This document shows, one piece after another, positions 27,320 to 36,605 of a stretch of DNA of 64,000 nt. This stretch comes from JBMYTN01 sp049604415 (GTDB lineage: Bacteria; Pseudomonadota; Alphaproteobacteria; Rhodospirillales; Rhodospirillaceae). The stretch spans positions 1 through 64,000 of the forward strand of contig JBMYTN010000011.1 in assembly GCA_049604415.1 (NCBI GenBank), given 5' to 3'. The notes beneath the pieces were generated by a model, which ran no database searches, was not told the DNA's origin, and saw only the letters and a program-made list of their open reading frames with translations. Every line of letters begins with the position of its first letter. Position 1 is the first letter of the stretch. Position numbers and translations under genes: made by a program.

Positions 27320-28150
27320 ATGAACACTGCCGCCCTTCGCGCCAATCAGATCTCCCTGCATGGGGAGGATGCATTTGCCGCTATGCGCGTTGCCGGGCGA
27401 TTGGCAGCGGAAACCCTCGACTTTATCGCACCCTATGTGCAGCCCGGGATCTCAACGGAAAAACTTGATACCCTTTGCGCGGAATTTATCGCCGACCATG
27501 GGGCGATCTGCGCACCGCTGAATTATCGCGGCTTCCCGAAATCCATCTGCACCTCGGTCAATCATGTGGTCTGCCATGGCATTCCGAGCCCGGCCAAGAT
27601 CCTGAAAGACGGCGATGTGGTGAACATCGATGTCACCCCGATTGTTGAGGGCTGGCATGGGGATTCTTCGCGGATGTATCTGGTCGGCGATGTCGGGGTC
27701 AAAGCCCGCAAGCTGGTTGAGGCGACCTATGAGTCCATGATGCGCGGCATCGCCGTGGTCCGTCCGGGGGCGACCCTGGGCGATATCGGCCATGCGATCC
27801 AAAGCTATGCCGAGGGCCTGCGCTATTCCATTGTTCGGGATTTCTGCGGCCATGGCATCGGCACGGTGTTTCATCAACCACCCAACATCATGCATTTCGG
27901 TCGCCCGGGCCAAGGCTTGGCGCTGCGCGAAGGCATGATCTTCACCATCGAACCGATGGTGAATGCCGGACGCCATGAGACCAAAATCCTGTCCGATGGC
28001 TGGACGGCGGTGACCAAGGACAAATCCCTGTCCGCGCAATTTGAGCACACCATTGGCGTGACGGCAGATGGGGCCGAGATCTTTACCCTCTCGCCCAAGG
28101 GCCTGCACTGCCCGCCCTATGACGTCGCCACCGAGGCCACCGAGGCCTAA
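27320..28150 (+). CDS. map: Type I methionine aminopeptidase
   Basis: Removes initiator methionine from nascent proteins. All metal ligands are visible: Asp in VNIDVTP and DSSRMY, His in FCGHGIG, Glu in FTIEPMV and Glu in QFEHTIGVT. The 276 residues fit the bacterial type I size with a slightly long N-terminus and C-terminus. It sits six bases ahead of radC, and the same map-radC order occurs in many alphaproteobacteria. Confidence 0.97.
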   Translation: MNTAALRANQISLHGEDAFAAMRVAGRLAAETLDFIAPYVQPGISTEKLDTLCAEFIADHGAICAPLNYRGFPKSICTSVNHVVCHGIPSPAKILKDGDVVNIDVTPIVEGWHGDSSRMYLVGDVGVKARKLVEATYESMMRGIAVVRPGATLGDIGHAIQSYAEGLRYSIVRDFCGHGIGTVFHQPPNIMHFGRPGQGLALREGMIFTIEPMVNAGRHETKILSDGWTAVTKDKSLSAQFEHTIGVTADGAEIFTLSPKGLHCPPYDVATEATEA

Positions 28151-28155
28151 ATCCG

Positions 28156-28908
28156 ATGGCGGAACGGGAGCCACAGGCCAACGATCCGGTGTCTGAACCG
28201 CCTTCGCCCCCCTCATCGCCTTCCTCGATGTCGTCAGCATCCTCTTCCACCGGGGGGCACCGGACCCGGCTGCGCAAGCGCTTCCTGGCCGCGCCGGACA
28301 GCCTGCCGGATTATGAATTGCTGGAGCTGTTGTTATTCCAGGCCCATCCACGGGGCGATGTCAAACCCTTGGCCAAAGAGCTAATCGCCCGCTTTGGCAG
28401 CTATGGCGATGCCATTGCCGCCAGCCCGGAGCGGTTGCGCCAAATCCCCGGCGTCGGCGAAGCGGCCATTGCCGCCCTAAAGACCGCCGAAGTCTCCGCC
28501 GTCCGGCTGCTGAAAAGCAAAATCATGGACAAACCGATCCTGGGGGCGTGGGACTCGGTGTTGGATTACTGCCATGCGGATATGGACCGCCGGGATACGG
28601 AACAGTTCCGGCTGCTGTTTCTCGATAACCGCAACCGGCTGATTGCCGATGAGCTGCAACAAAAGGGCACGGTCAATCACACCCCGGTTTATCCGCGCGA
28701 GGTGGTCAAACGCGCCCTGGAACTGCAAGCCTCCGCCCTGATCATGGTGCACAATCACCCCTCCGGAGACCCGACGCCTTCTAAGGCGGATAAGGACATG
28801 ACCCACCGGATCCGCGATGCGCTCTCGCCGGTGGGCATTTTGCTCCATGACCATCTGGTGGTCGGGCGCAATGGCCATGTCTCCTTCCGGTCCCAGGGGC
28901 TGTTATAG
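28156..28908 (+). CDS. radC: RadC family JAB-domain protein
   Basis: A 250-residue protein with an N-terminal Ser/Pro-rich segment (1-35), a helix-hairpin-helix stretch near residues 85-105 (RLRQIPGVGEAAIAAL) and a C-terminal JAB/MPN metalloprotease-like domain with the zinc motif HNHPSGDPTPSKAD near residue 197. The name comes from an old link to DNA repair that was later withdrawn; its function is unsettled. ATG 28156 follows the map stop by five bases, suggesting co-translation. Confidence 0.93.
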   Translation: MAEREPQANDPVSEPPSPPSSPSSMSSASSSTGGHRTRLRKRFLAAPDSLPDYELLELLLFQAHPRGDVKPLAKELIARFGSYGDAIAASPERLRQIPGVGEAAIAALKTAEVSAVRLLKSKIMDKPILGAWDSVLDYCHADMDRRDTEQFRLLFLDNRNRLIADELQQKGTVNHTPVYPREVVKRALELQASALIMVHNHPSGDPTPSKADKDMTHRIRDALSPVGILLHDHLVVGRNGHVSFRSQGLL

Positions 28909-28941
28909 GCTCGGAGACCAGATCGCGCCCAGGGAAGGACC

Positions 28942-30462
28942 CTATTGCAGCTGGTCTGGGATCGGCGGCAAGGTGATCATGCGCGGGGCCTCATCAGGGT
29001 CCTGCAGCACCCCGTCGCGGACAATATTGCCATCCCGATCGATTTCGAAACCGGGTTTCAGCCGGTCCGGGGAGCGGGGTCCTGGGCCTTGGCCAGACCG
29101 TGGGGTAAAGCCGACGCCGCCGGAGCCCCAATACAAGGTCGGCACCTCCATCAGCGGCGCAGGCCCGGCATAAAGCACCCGATCCCGGACCGCCAAAGCC
29201 ACATTGGCCAAGCCTGAGGTCCCGGACTGACCGGCCAGCATCATGCTGGCGGTGCGGGCATCGGCAGATGCCACCGCTCCGCTGGCGGACAGCCCGCGGA
29301 TCAGGTCAAACAGACCCCGGGTGCGAGCGGTTAAGGTGCCTTCCGGCTGTAAATCATCATCCAGCAGAAAACTGCCCGAGGACTGAATTGCCAGCGGCGG
29401 CCAATCAACTATGAACTGGCTGACCTGGATCCGTCCGCCATCATCGCGCCATCCCGCTAAGGATTCCCACATCGGCCCAATGGGCGGCGTGCCATGGATC
29501 CAGACCGTCGCCTCCGCCGCCCGCACCGTGTCCGACAAGGTCAGGCGGGCCCGTGGGCTGAGGGTCAGATTTTCGATCTCCAGATCGGCCATATAGTGGA
29601 TCGGCAGGCCATTGCGTGGGGTGATGCCATGCTCCCCAGCCTCAGAGGCCGCTTCCGCCCCCCGCTTCAGGGACAAAGAGACCTCTTCGAATTGGAAGGG
29701 CCCGATGGGATGGCCGGTGACCGAAAGATCCGAGGCCGAAAACTCCATCTCTGCAAAGGTGCCGTCGCTGTTCAGATCCACTGGACCGCCCATATCCTCG
29801 GAGACCAGGGTCATGGACACCAAAGGTCCGCCTGGGCTACCGGGGATGGTCAGGCGATGGACTCCATCGGCGGTGATGGTGAAACTGCGGGAATTGAAGG
29901 GATTGACCTTGGTCCGCAACAGCGGGGCCGACCAAGACCATCCGCCCTCCTTTTCCGGGGCGCGCATCTGCGGATTGACGAAGGTCACGACCACGCCGAG
30001 CGGGAACCCACCCACATTGAGGTCCGAATAGGAGACGTCATAGCCCTCGGCGCGCTTGGTGGTCGCCCAATGAGAAATGCCGTTGGAAACAATGGCCGAG
30101 GTGTAATACCAGAACCCGACATAGGCCCCGAGGATCATGGCCAGCAGCAAAGGGCCGCCAATGACCAAGAGCAAGGTCTTGGCATTGAAGAAGGACCGGT
30201 CAGAGCGCCGCCGACGTCGACGGCGTTTCTGTGCTCCGTCACCGTCCTGACCGGACGCAGAGCCTCTGGCCCGACGCCGTCCTTTGGCCGGGGCCGCGTC
30301 ATCCTTGGAGTCAAACAGAGGCACGTCTTCCTCTTCGATGAACGAAGAAGAGTCCGCTGATCCGCCCCCGCCACCGGATGGGTGGTCTGAAAGCTTGCGC
30401 TTTCCCGCGCCTTTTTGGGCGCGTGGGCGTTCCGTGCCGGGCCTGCTGCCGCGTAACGCCAT
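28942..30462 (-). CDS. DUF2125 membrane-anchored protein
   Basis: A 506-residue alphaproteobacterial protein of unknown function. The first 110 residues are highly charged (poly-Arg, RRRRRRRRS). One membrane segment follows (about 113-140, LLLVIGGPLLLAMILGAYVGFWYY). The rest is a large periplasmic domain of DUF2125 type, distantly similar to lipid-transfer beta-structures, with WATTKRAEGYDVSYSDLNVGGFPL near its start. ATG 30462 is preceded by TAGGAGAAA; an upstream ATG (30507) lacks a ribosome site. An outer-envelope role is likely only by location. Confidence 0.85.
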   Translation of the reverse strand: MALRGSRPGTERPRAQKGAGKRKLSDHPSGGGGGSADSSSFIEEEDVPLFDSKDDAAPAKGRRRARGSASGQDGDGAQKRRRRRRRSDRSFFNAKTLLLVIGGPLLLAMILGAYVGFWYYTSAIVSNGISHWATTKRAEGYDVSYSDLNVGGFPLGVVVTFVNPQMRAPEKEGGWSWSAPLLRTKVNPFNSRSFTITADGVHRLTIPGSPGGPLVSMTLVSEDMGGPVDLNSDGTFAEMEFSASDLSVTGHPIGPFQFEEVSLSLKRGAEAASEAGEHGITPRNGLPIHYMADLEIENLTLSPRARLTLSDTVRAAEATVWIHGTPPIGPMWESLAGWRDDGGRIQVSQFIVDWPPLAIQSSGSFLLDDDLQPEGTLTARTRGLFDLIRGLSASGAVASADARTASMMLAGQSGTSGLANVALAVRDRVLYAGPAPLMEVPTLYWGSGGVGFTPRSGQGPGPRSPDRLKPGFEIDRDGNIVRDGVLQDPDEAPRMITLPPIPDQLQ

Positions 30463-30644
30463 GGTCGTTTCTCCTACCGCGTCAAATCCCCAACCAATCG
30501 ATGCCACTGCAAACCAGGATTTCCGGTTTTACGGATTGAGCGGGCGATTGGGGCACTGCCCTTCTGGCAGTTTTTGACGATTTAGCTTATCTCTAAACCG
30601 TTAAGGACAAGCAAAAATTTATCCGCTTCGGATGCAAGGACCCA

Positions 30645-31241
30645 ATGGCATTTGTCCAAGAAAAATCAAAGGAATTTTGGGTATTCGGCTACGGCTCGTT
30701 GATGTGGCGCCCTGGCTTCGCCTATCAGGAAATGAGCCCGGCCTTGCTGCATGGCTATCATCGCTCGCCTTGCATCAAATCCTATCGCTATCGCGGCACT
30801 CCGGAGACCCCAGGCTTGGTGTTGGGGCTGGAGCGCGGTGGATCCTGCAAGGGCATCGCCTTCCGCGTCGCCCCAGAAGATGTCGAGGCCGTGCTGGTCT
30901 ATTTGGAAGAGCGGGAAATGATCAACCGGGTCTACCAGGAAAAGTTTCTCCCGGTCCGTCTGGCCGATGGCCGCCGGGTCCGCGCCCATGGCTATGTCGC
31001 CGACCCGCGCCATCCCCAATTTGTCGGCAAAGAGCGGGAGGAAGACAAGATCCGGATGATCCAGCAAGGTCGCGGTGAAATGGGCACCTCGGTGGCCTAT
31101 TTGCAGGACACCGTCTCCCATATGGATGCCCTGGGGATCCGGGATGGCTTTCTGCACCGCTTGCTGGATCGGATCTGTGAGGAGCCCCCCAAACCGGGCG
31201 CAGGCGGAGGCTCAGGGCCTCATCAACCGCAATCGGAATAA
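30645..31241 (+). CDS. ChaC-type gamma-glutamylcyclotransferase
   Basis: Cytoplasmic enzyme that splits glutathione into 5-oxoproline and Cys-Gly. The N-terminal VFGYGSLMWRPGF motif binds the gamma-glutamyl group, and the YLEEREM segment near residue 90 contains the catalytic glutamate of the fold. The length of 198 residues fits the ChaC family. Its last 19 bp overlap the convergent nrdJ end. With two gamma-glutamyltransferase genes and the nitrilase and grxC genes, it is one of several glutathione-related genes in the window, though they are not clustered. Confidence 0.92.
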   Translation: MAFVQEKSKEFWVFGYGSLMWRPGFAYQEMSPALLHGYHRSPCIKSYRYRGTPETPGLVLGLERGGSCKGIAFRVAPEDVEAVLVYLEEREMINRVYQEKFLPVRLADGRRVRAHGYVADPRHPQFVGKEREEDKIRMIQQGRGEMGTSVAYLQDTVSHMDALGIRDGFLHRLLDRICEEPPKPGAGGGSGPHQPQSE

Positions 31242-33637
31242 CCACAAGACAGGCAGGTCGCACAGCCTTCGCGCCGGATCAGGGTCGGCTGATGGCATTG
31301 GCGACAATATTCTCCCAAGGGCGCGCTCTCGGTTTTTTTGCTGGCCTCTTCAACCGGAACCGATGCAACAGCCGTCTCGGTCGCCCGGTCCGCCCGGCTG
31401 AAGGGCGGCTCCATGATCCCCAAATCGGCCAGATGTCGGCGCAGGGTTCCGGCAATCATCGGCACCACCCCATGCAAGAACTGGCCATCGACCCAAGCCC
31501 CTTGCGCCCCCCGCACCCGCTCCAGATCCTCAACAATGAAGGTCGGGTCCGGTGCCCGGCGCAAAATCGCCGACAAGGTCAGGGTCAAGGCGCTCATCAG
31601 TTCCGCATGTTCGGCGGAGCGCGAGGCGATGAACAGTTCGAACGGACGCCGTCCGACCACGTTCCCCTCGGCGTCGCGCTGTTCCATATCATTGATCGTG
31701 ACATAGAAGTTTTCGCCGGAAAGCGGCCATTTCAGCTTATAGGTCCGCCCGGTCAGGGCCTCGGGCCGGGGCAGCACCGAATCCACATCCGGAGCCTCTG
31801 CCGTCGGCGCAGCTGCGGCTTGGTTGTCTTGAGCCTTGGTCTCCGGCTCCGTGGACAGCACAGCGCCGCGCTGCGGTGAAGGCCGATAGGTGGTGCAGCC
31901 CTTACATCCCAGCGCATAGGCTTGGCGGTAAACCCGCTCAAAGGCACCAAAGGGCATGTCTTCGGGGCAGTTGATGGTCTTGGAGATCGAGGCATCAATG
32001 CGCTGCTGACACACCGCTTGCATCGCCAAATGGTCATCCACCGACAAATCGGTGGCGGTCACAAAGGCGTCCGGTAGATCCGGCGAGTCCAGATCAAAGC
32101 TCTCCGGATCATGGCCCTGGAGCGCACACCAATGGGCAAAGCCCGCATCCAGCACCGCATGGCTGTCGCGTCCGCCATCGGGGCGCAACACCGCCCGGCT
32201 ATAGCGCAGGGCGAAGGGCGGCTCCAGGCCGCCGGTCACATTGCCCATAAAGATCGCAGTGGTCCCGGTCGGGGCCACGGTCATCAGGCAGCCATTGCGC
32301 AGGCCATGGGCGGCAATGTCGGCCCGGATGTCCTCGGGCAGGGTTTTCAAAAACGGACGGTCGAGCAGGGCCGGGATGTCACAAAGCGGAAAGGCACCGC
32401 GCTCCTTGGCCAGCGCCGCTGAGGCCCGGTAAACCCCATCGCGCAGGCAGTCCATCATCTCCGCGACCGCCTCCCGGGCGCGCTCCGAGCCATAGGGCAG
32501 ACCCAGCATTTGCAGCGCCGTGCCCAGCCCCATAATGCCAATGCCCAAGCGGCGTTTGGCCATGGCCTCGGCCTTTTGCGCCGGAACGGGAAAGGCGCTG
32601 ACCTCCAGGACATTGTCCAAGAACCGCACCGCCACGGCGGCGACCTCGGCCATTCTGTCCTGATCCAGATGGGCGTCCGGGGTAAAGGGATCGCGGACCA
32701 GGGCCGAGAGATTGACCGCCCCCAAATTGCAATCCCCATCGGGCGGCAAGGGCTGTTCGCCACAGGGATTGGTGCAATGGATGGTCTCGCAATAGCCGAG
32801 ATTGTTCTGGCCATTGACCCGGTCGATGAAGATCACCCCGGGCTCGGCATAGTCATAGGTGGTCCGGGTGATCAGATCCCACAGCGCCCGGGCTTCCTGG
32901 CGTTCATAAACATACCAGGGCTGGCCATTGCGCTCCTGAACCTCCAGCGGTTCCCGATCTGCGGGCGGCACGGAGAACCCCAGATCCCACAGGCTGTCCG
33001 TTTCAACCGCTTGCATGAAGGCGTCGGTGATCAGGACACTGACATTGAAATTGGTCAGCCGTCCTTGGGTGGTTTTGGCGGTGATAAAGTCGCGCAGATC
33101 CGGATGGTCGCAGGCCAAGGTCGCCATCATCGCCCCACGGCGACTGCCGCCGCTCATGATGGTGGCGCACATGGCGTTCCACATTTCCATGAAGGACAGC
33201 GGGCCGGAAGACACCGATCCGGTCTGGCGCACCACCGCGCCTTTGGGCCGCAGCGGGGAGAAATCCGTGCCAATGCCGCCGCCGCGCTGCATGGTCAGGG
33301 CCGCCCGGCTGAGCGCGCCCATAATGCCTTCCATTGTGTCGGGCACGGCCATATTGACGAAGCAATTGATCAGGGTGACCGCCTTGGTGGTGCCTGCCCC
33401 GGCTAGGATCCGCCCGCCAGGACACCACTCCCCGGCCTCCATCGCCGCCCGGGCCAAAGGCTCATGGACCGCACGATCCGGGTCCTGGGCATAAACCCCG
33501 GCACAAATCCGGGCCACGCTGTCCAGCGGTGTGGATTCGCCCCCCGGAGCCGTCTGCCAGCGATATTTTTCGCTCCAGATGGTTTCAATAATCGGCTGCG
33601 GGGGAAAGGGCGCGGGCGGCCAAGGCTTGGACAGCAT
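31223..33637 (-). CDS. nrdJ: Adenosylcobalamin-dependent ribonucleoside-diphosphate reductase
   Basis: Class II ribonucleotide reductase, about 804 residues, working with or without oxygen using vitamin B12. Counting from ATG 33637, the thiyl cysteine is Cys292 in NPCGE with Glu294, and the active-site redox pair is Cys92 (LINCFVN) and Cys303 (GDCNLGAVNL). The 11-residue spacing of Cys292 and Cys303 matches the class II enzyme. The C-terminal arm holds five cysteines (CRQC, CATCLSCGYSDC) that re-reduce the site. Long frames run upstream to 33898, but homologous sequence begins near the chosen ATG, which lacks a clear ribosome site. No cobalamin riboswitch was seen in the 100 bp before it. Confidence 0.95.
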   Translation of the reverse strand: MLSKPWPPAPFPPQPIIETIWSEKYRWQTAPGGESTPLDSVARICAGVYAQDPDRAVHEPLARAAMEAGEWCPGGRILAGAGTTKAVTLINCFVNMAVPDTMEGIMGALSRAALTMQRGGGIGTDFSPLRPKGAVVRQTGSVSSGPLSFMEMWNAMCATIMSGGSRRGAMMATLACDHPDLRDFITAKTTQGRLTNFNVSVLITDAFMQAVETDSLWDLGFSVPPADREPLEVQERNGQPWYVYERQEARALWDLITRTTYDYAEPGVIFIDRVNGQNNLGYCETIHCTNPCGEQPLPPDGDCNLGAVNLSALVRDPFTPDAHLDQDRMAEVAAVAVRFLDNVLEVSAFPVPAQKAEAMAKRRLGIGIMGLGTALQMLGLPYGSERAREAVAEMMDCLRDGVYRASAALAKERGAFPLCDIPALLDRPFLKTLPEDIRADIAAHGLRNGCLMTVAPTGTTAIFMGNVTGGLEPPFALRYSRAVLRPDGGRDSHAVLDAGFAHWCALQGHDPESFDLDSPDLPDAFVTATDLSVDDHLAMQAVCQQRIDASISKTINCPEDMPFGAFERVYRQAYALGCKGCTTYRPSPQRGAVLSTEPETKAQDNQAAAAPTAEAPDVDSVLPRPEALTGRTYKLKWPLSGENFYVTINDMEQRDAEGNVVGRRPFELFIASRSAEHAELMSALTLTLSAILRRAPDPTFIVEDLERVRGAQGAWVDGQFLHGVVPMIAGTLRRHLADLGIMEPPFSRADRATETAVASVPVEEASKKTESAPLGEYCRQCHQPTLIRREGCATCLSCGYSDCG

Positions 33638-33737
33638 GCAATCGGGTCCGAGAATGAGTGGAGGAGAACAGGTATAGAACCCTGGAGAGTGCCATAACTG
33701 GCCCAGTCTTAGAAAGACCTGACCTGATCCACTGCGG

Positions 33738-35021
33738 TTAGAAGAACACCAAGCGCTTCGGATCCCGCCCCTCCAGGCATTCCTGCGCCTCGATGGCCAG
33801 GAACAATCCGCCGAGGATAACCAATGGCGCATCCCGGCGCTGGGCCTCGGCGAGCGCCTGTTGGACACCACCTTCCAGGCTGGGACAGACGGCCACAAGG
33901 CTGTCAGCCGGGAATAGGCCGCGCAGGGCCTCCGGGTCGAGGCCGTTCTTGTGCGCCCGGGTCAGGATCACAGCACCAAAGCGGCCGCTGAGCTGTTGGG
34001 CGATGTCCTCCACGGCCTTGTTGGCGGACACGCCAAACAGCAACACCGCGCCGGATGGATCAAACATTTGGCTGAGGGCCTCCACAACTGCGGACACCGC
34101 TTTGGGGGTGTGGCCGACATCGATCCACACCTGTGGTTCGGTGCGGATGCGCTGCAGACGCCCGGGCCATGTCGCGGAGGTTAAACCAGCGGCCAGATCG
34201 GCCCAGTTGCGCTCCGGAAACAACTGGTGCAAAGCGGCCAGGGCCGTCACAGCGTTGCTGACCTGATGCCCACCGAGCAAGGACAGGGACAGATCAAACC
34301 GGTCGGTCTCGGTTTGAATCGCGGCCCGCTGGCCGTCAGGAGTCACGCTCTGGTTCAACACCGTAAATCTCTCCGCCAGAACCGAAACCGTGATCCCCCG
34401 GACCTGCCCATAGGCCCGCAGGCGCGGCAGCAACGCCTCTGGCACACAGGGCGCGATCAGGGCCGTGCCGCCGGGAGCCACCGCATCGAGCTTGTCATAG
34501 GCGATCAGTTCCAGGGTCGGGCCGAGGATCTCCGCATGTTCCAACTCCACGGCAGTGAGCACACTGAGAGACGCCCCCAACACCCGGACCGGGTCATAGC
34601 GCCCGCCAATGCCAGCCTCCCAAACAATTCGGTCCGGCGGATCCTCGGCAAACCACAATAGCGCGACCAGAAACAGGGCCTCAAACGCCCCCATGCGGTC
34701 GCCTTGGGGGGCCAAGACCTGCTCCTGATACGCCAAAACCGTGGCCAAATGGCGCTCAAACGCCTCCAGTGCCATGTCTTGACCATCGCGCTGGAAGCGT
34801 TCGGTCACCGCACGCAAATGCGGCGAGGTGAACAGCCCAACCGTCTCGCCTTGCGCCCGCAGGCCTTCCGCAAGCAGCCGAGCGGTGGAGCCCTTGCCAT
34901 TGCTGCCGGTCACCACAACGGAGCGGCTGCTGAGCGCCTTCAGATCGATGCCTTGGGCGGCAACAAAGCCCAGCAGCCGATGCAGCCCAATGCCTTTGCC
35001 GAATTTCTCCAAGCCCAGCAT
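33738..35021 (-). CDS. FolC-like Mur ligase family protein
   Basis: A 427-residue Mur-ligase/FolC superfamily protein. The P-loop is VVVTGSNGKGST, TSPHL and EAGIGGRYDP follow as in folylpolyglutamate synthase, and ALIAPC and HTPKAVSAVVEAL are in the right order. Differences from FolC are GLDH becoming VELEH, and EKAGI becoming DKLDAV; the lysine that is carbamylated in the family is kept. There is no folate gene next door. Its ATG overlaps the stop of an ATP-grasp gene (ATGA), so the two are probably one functional unit, resembling the two halves of cyanophycin synthetase. Annotation as folC alone would be tempting but is not secure. Confidence 0.75.
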   Translation of the reverse strand: MLGLEKFGKGIGLHRLLGFVAAQGIDLKALSSRSVVVTGSNGKGSTARLLAEGLRAQGETVGLFTSPHLRAVTERFQRDGQDMALEAFERHLATVLAYQEQVLAPQGDRMGAFEALFLVALLWFAEDPPDRIVWEAGIGGRYDPVRVLGASLSVLTAVELEHAEILGPTLELIAYDKLDAVAPGGTALIAPCVPEALLPRLRAYGQVRGITVSVLAERFTVLNQSVTPDGQRAAIQTETDRFDLSLSLLGGHQVSNAVTALAALHQLFPERNWADLAAGLTSATWPGRLQRIRTEPQVWIDVGHTPKAVSAVVEALSQMFDPSGAVLLFGVSANKAVEDIAQQLSGRFGAVILTRAHKNGLDPEALRGLFPADSLVAVCPSLEGGVQQALAEAQRRDAPLVILGGLFLAIEAQECLEGRDPKRLVFF

Positions 35022-36004
35022 CAGCGCCCTCCATGCGTGGCGAGCAAGTCCTCGGCCATGTCGCGCCAAAGATCCAGGATCACATCCAGATGCCCGGCCC
35101 GCTCCAAGGCGGTCACAGCGGGGTTGCTGTTGACCTCGATCACCAAGGGGCCCTCCGCAGTCAGGAACAGATCCACCGCGCCAAGGCGCAAACCCAAGGC
35201 CTCCAGGGCCTTAGCAGCGATCTCAGCCAGGGACGGGGGAACGCTTAAGGACACGGCTCCCGGCTCCGCCCCCGCCGACAGATTGCGCCGCCCGGCCAAG
35301 GCCACCTGGTCACCAACGCCAAGCACTTGGTCCTGGTCCAGCCCTGCCAAGACGGCCTCCGGCACTGCCGACAACCCAACCAATGCCAAGCGGTCATTCA
35401 TCGCCTGCGCCAATGAGCCGATGGGGGACTGGCCGTCGCCAGTCAGCACCGCCTCGGCTTTCTCAACAAGGCAGAGCGCGCGGCCATCCTGGCTCAGCAC
35501 CCGGCATTCCGGGGCGGTGATCAGAGGCTCGATCAGAACCATGTCATAGCGCTCGGCCACCGCCGACAGATAGCGTTGCAGGGCCACCGCGTCGCTGACC
35601 GGTTCGGCAAAATCGCCCCGAGACCCACTGTTCGGTTTGCAGAACACTGGAAAGCCCAGTCCAGCGGCATAGGCCACAGCTTGGTCTGGGCCTTGGTCCG
35701 CAGGCTGCAATGCCGCAAAACGACCACCAAGGAAAAACACCCGCCCCGGGGCGCAGGGCACCCCAGCGGCTTGGAGCAGGGTTTTGCTATGGGCCTTGTC
35801 GCGGGCAAGACCATGGGCCGTGGCGCTGTTGATCGGATAGGCACAGACCGCCCCGGCAGCGCTGACAAAGCTGCGCCCGGCTTTGGACAGCCGGAACAGA
35901 TAGCCCCGGCCCTGATCCAGATCCTCAAAGGCAAAACCGTCGCGCTCCGCCATCAAACGGGCATAGCGGGCGGGGTCGGGATAGGGCGGATGCGGCTCTG
36001 ACAT
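35021..36004 (-). CDS. ATP-grasp ligase coupled to the FolC-like protein
   Basis: A 327-residue ATP-grasp protein. Marks are ARDKAHSKTLLQAAGVP (lid and nucleotide region), GFPVFCKPNSGSRG (ATP-binding loop), VLTGDGQSPIGSLAQ and GRRNLSAGAEP (compare VGDG and ANLSxGG of CphA), and LVIEVNSNPAV at the C-terminus. The type is the same as the ATP-grasp protein at 557-1573, though overall identity looks low. It overlaps the downstream FolC-like gene by 4 bp and follows the ABM-domain gene by 9 bp. The substrate is unknown; a peptide or amino-acid ligation is the natural guess. Confidence 0.78.
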   Translation of the reverse strand: MSEPHPPYPDPARYARLMAERDGFAFEDLDQGRGYLFRLSKAGRSFVSAAGAVCAYPINSATAHGLARDKAHSKTLLQAAGVPCAPGRVFFLGGRFAALQPADQGPDQAVAYAAGLGFPVFCKPNSGSRGDFAEPVSDAVALQRYLSAVAERYDMVLIEPLITAPECRVLSQDGRALCLVEKAEAVLTGDGQSPIGSLAQAMNDRLALVGLSAVPEAVLAGLDQDQVLGVGDQVALAGRRNLSAGAEPGAVSLSVPPSLAEIAAKALEALGLRLGAVDLFLTAEGPLVIEVNSNPAVTALERAGHLDVILDLWRDMAEDLLATHGGR

Positions 36005-36013
36005 CTTATGAGA

Positions 36014-36583
36014 TTAGGACTTAAACAGCCAGCCGCGCAAAAAGCGGGTAATCCAGGGCATCACCACATAGGTCATCAGCAACACCTGGATGGTGGCGAT
36101 CAGCAGCAGGCGCAGCGGCGGCGGCCAATCCGCAATCGCCGGGATCAGGGTGGCGTTCAGCCCCAGCATGACGACAAAGACAACGGCAATCAGCACCAGA
36201 GCCATGCGGTGGGGAGAGGGTTTGGCATGGGCCGGAACCTCCGGCAGGTCAAACCAGCCTTCCAGACCGGTGACCCGTTTCACCTCCGGCGGGCCTTCGA
36301 CAATGTCTTCCAGCCGCTGCAGCCAGACCTGACGCTCCGCAGACTCCTCCCAAATCTGGCAATTGGCATAGCTATCAAAGCGGTAGATCACCACATATTC
36401 ACCGCCCGGACCGTTGGGCCGCAGCGCCAGAGCGCCAAGATTGCCGTCAAAATTCCGCGCCTCTTTGGTCACGCCGGACAGCCAGGCCTCGTAATCCTTT
36501 TCCCGCCCCGGTTTGGGTTTGCGCTTTAAGGAGACGGTGACCGGGCCCTCTTCACCGGATTTGGCAAATAGCGGGTTGGGCAT
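36014..36583 (-). CDS. ABM-domain membrane protein (COG3224-like)
   Basis: A 189-residue protein with an N-terminal antibiotic-biosynthesis-monooxygenase (dimeric alpha-beta barrel) domain, about 15-110 (VTVSLKRKPKPGREKDYEAW through EGWFDLPE), joined to two C-terminal membrane segments about 127-150 and 158-180. The domain combination is known in COG3224 proteins without a clear function. ATG 36583 is chosen over ATG 36646, with GGGATTTGAGAGC before it. It lies 9 bp ahead of the ATP-grasp gene and 22 bp after the acyltransferase gene. Confidence 0.8.
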   Translation of the reverse strand: MPNPLFAKSGEEGPVTVSLKRKPKPGREKDYEAWLSGVTKEARNFDGNLGALALRPNGPGGEYVVIYRFDSYANCQIWEESAERQVWLQRLEDIVEGPPEVKRVTGLEGWFDLPEVPAHAKPSPHRMALVLIAVVFVVMLGLNATLIPAIADWPPPLRLLLIATIQVLLMTYVVMPWITRFLRGWLFKS

Positions 36584-36605
36584 GCTCTCAAATCCCTTTC
36601 CACCC

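Noticed and set aside
33638..33737. Cobalamin riboswitch before nrdJ
   Set aside because: The gap is only 100 bp and lacks the conserved B12-box sequence.
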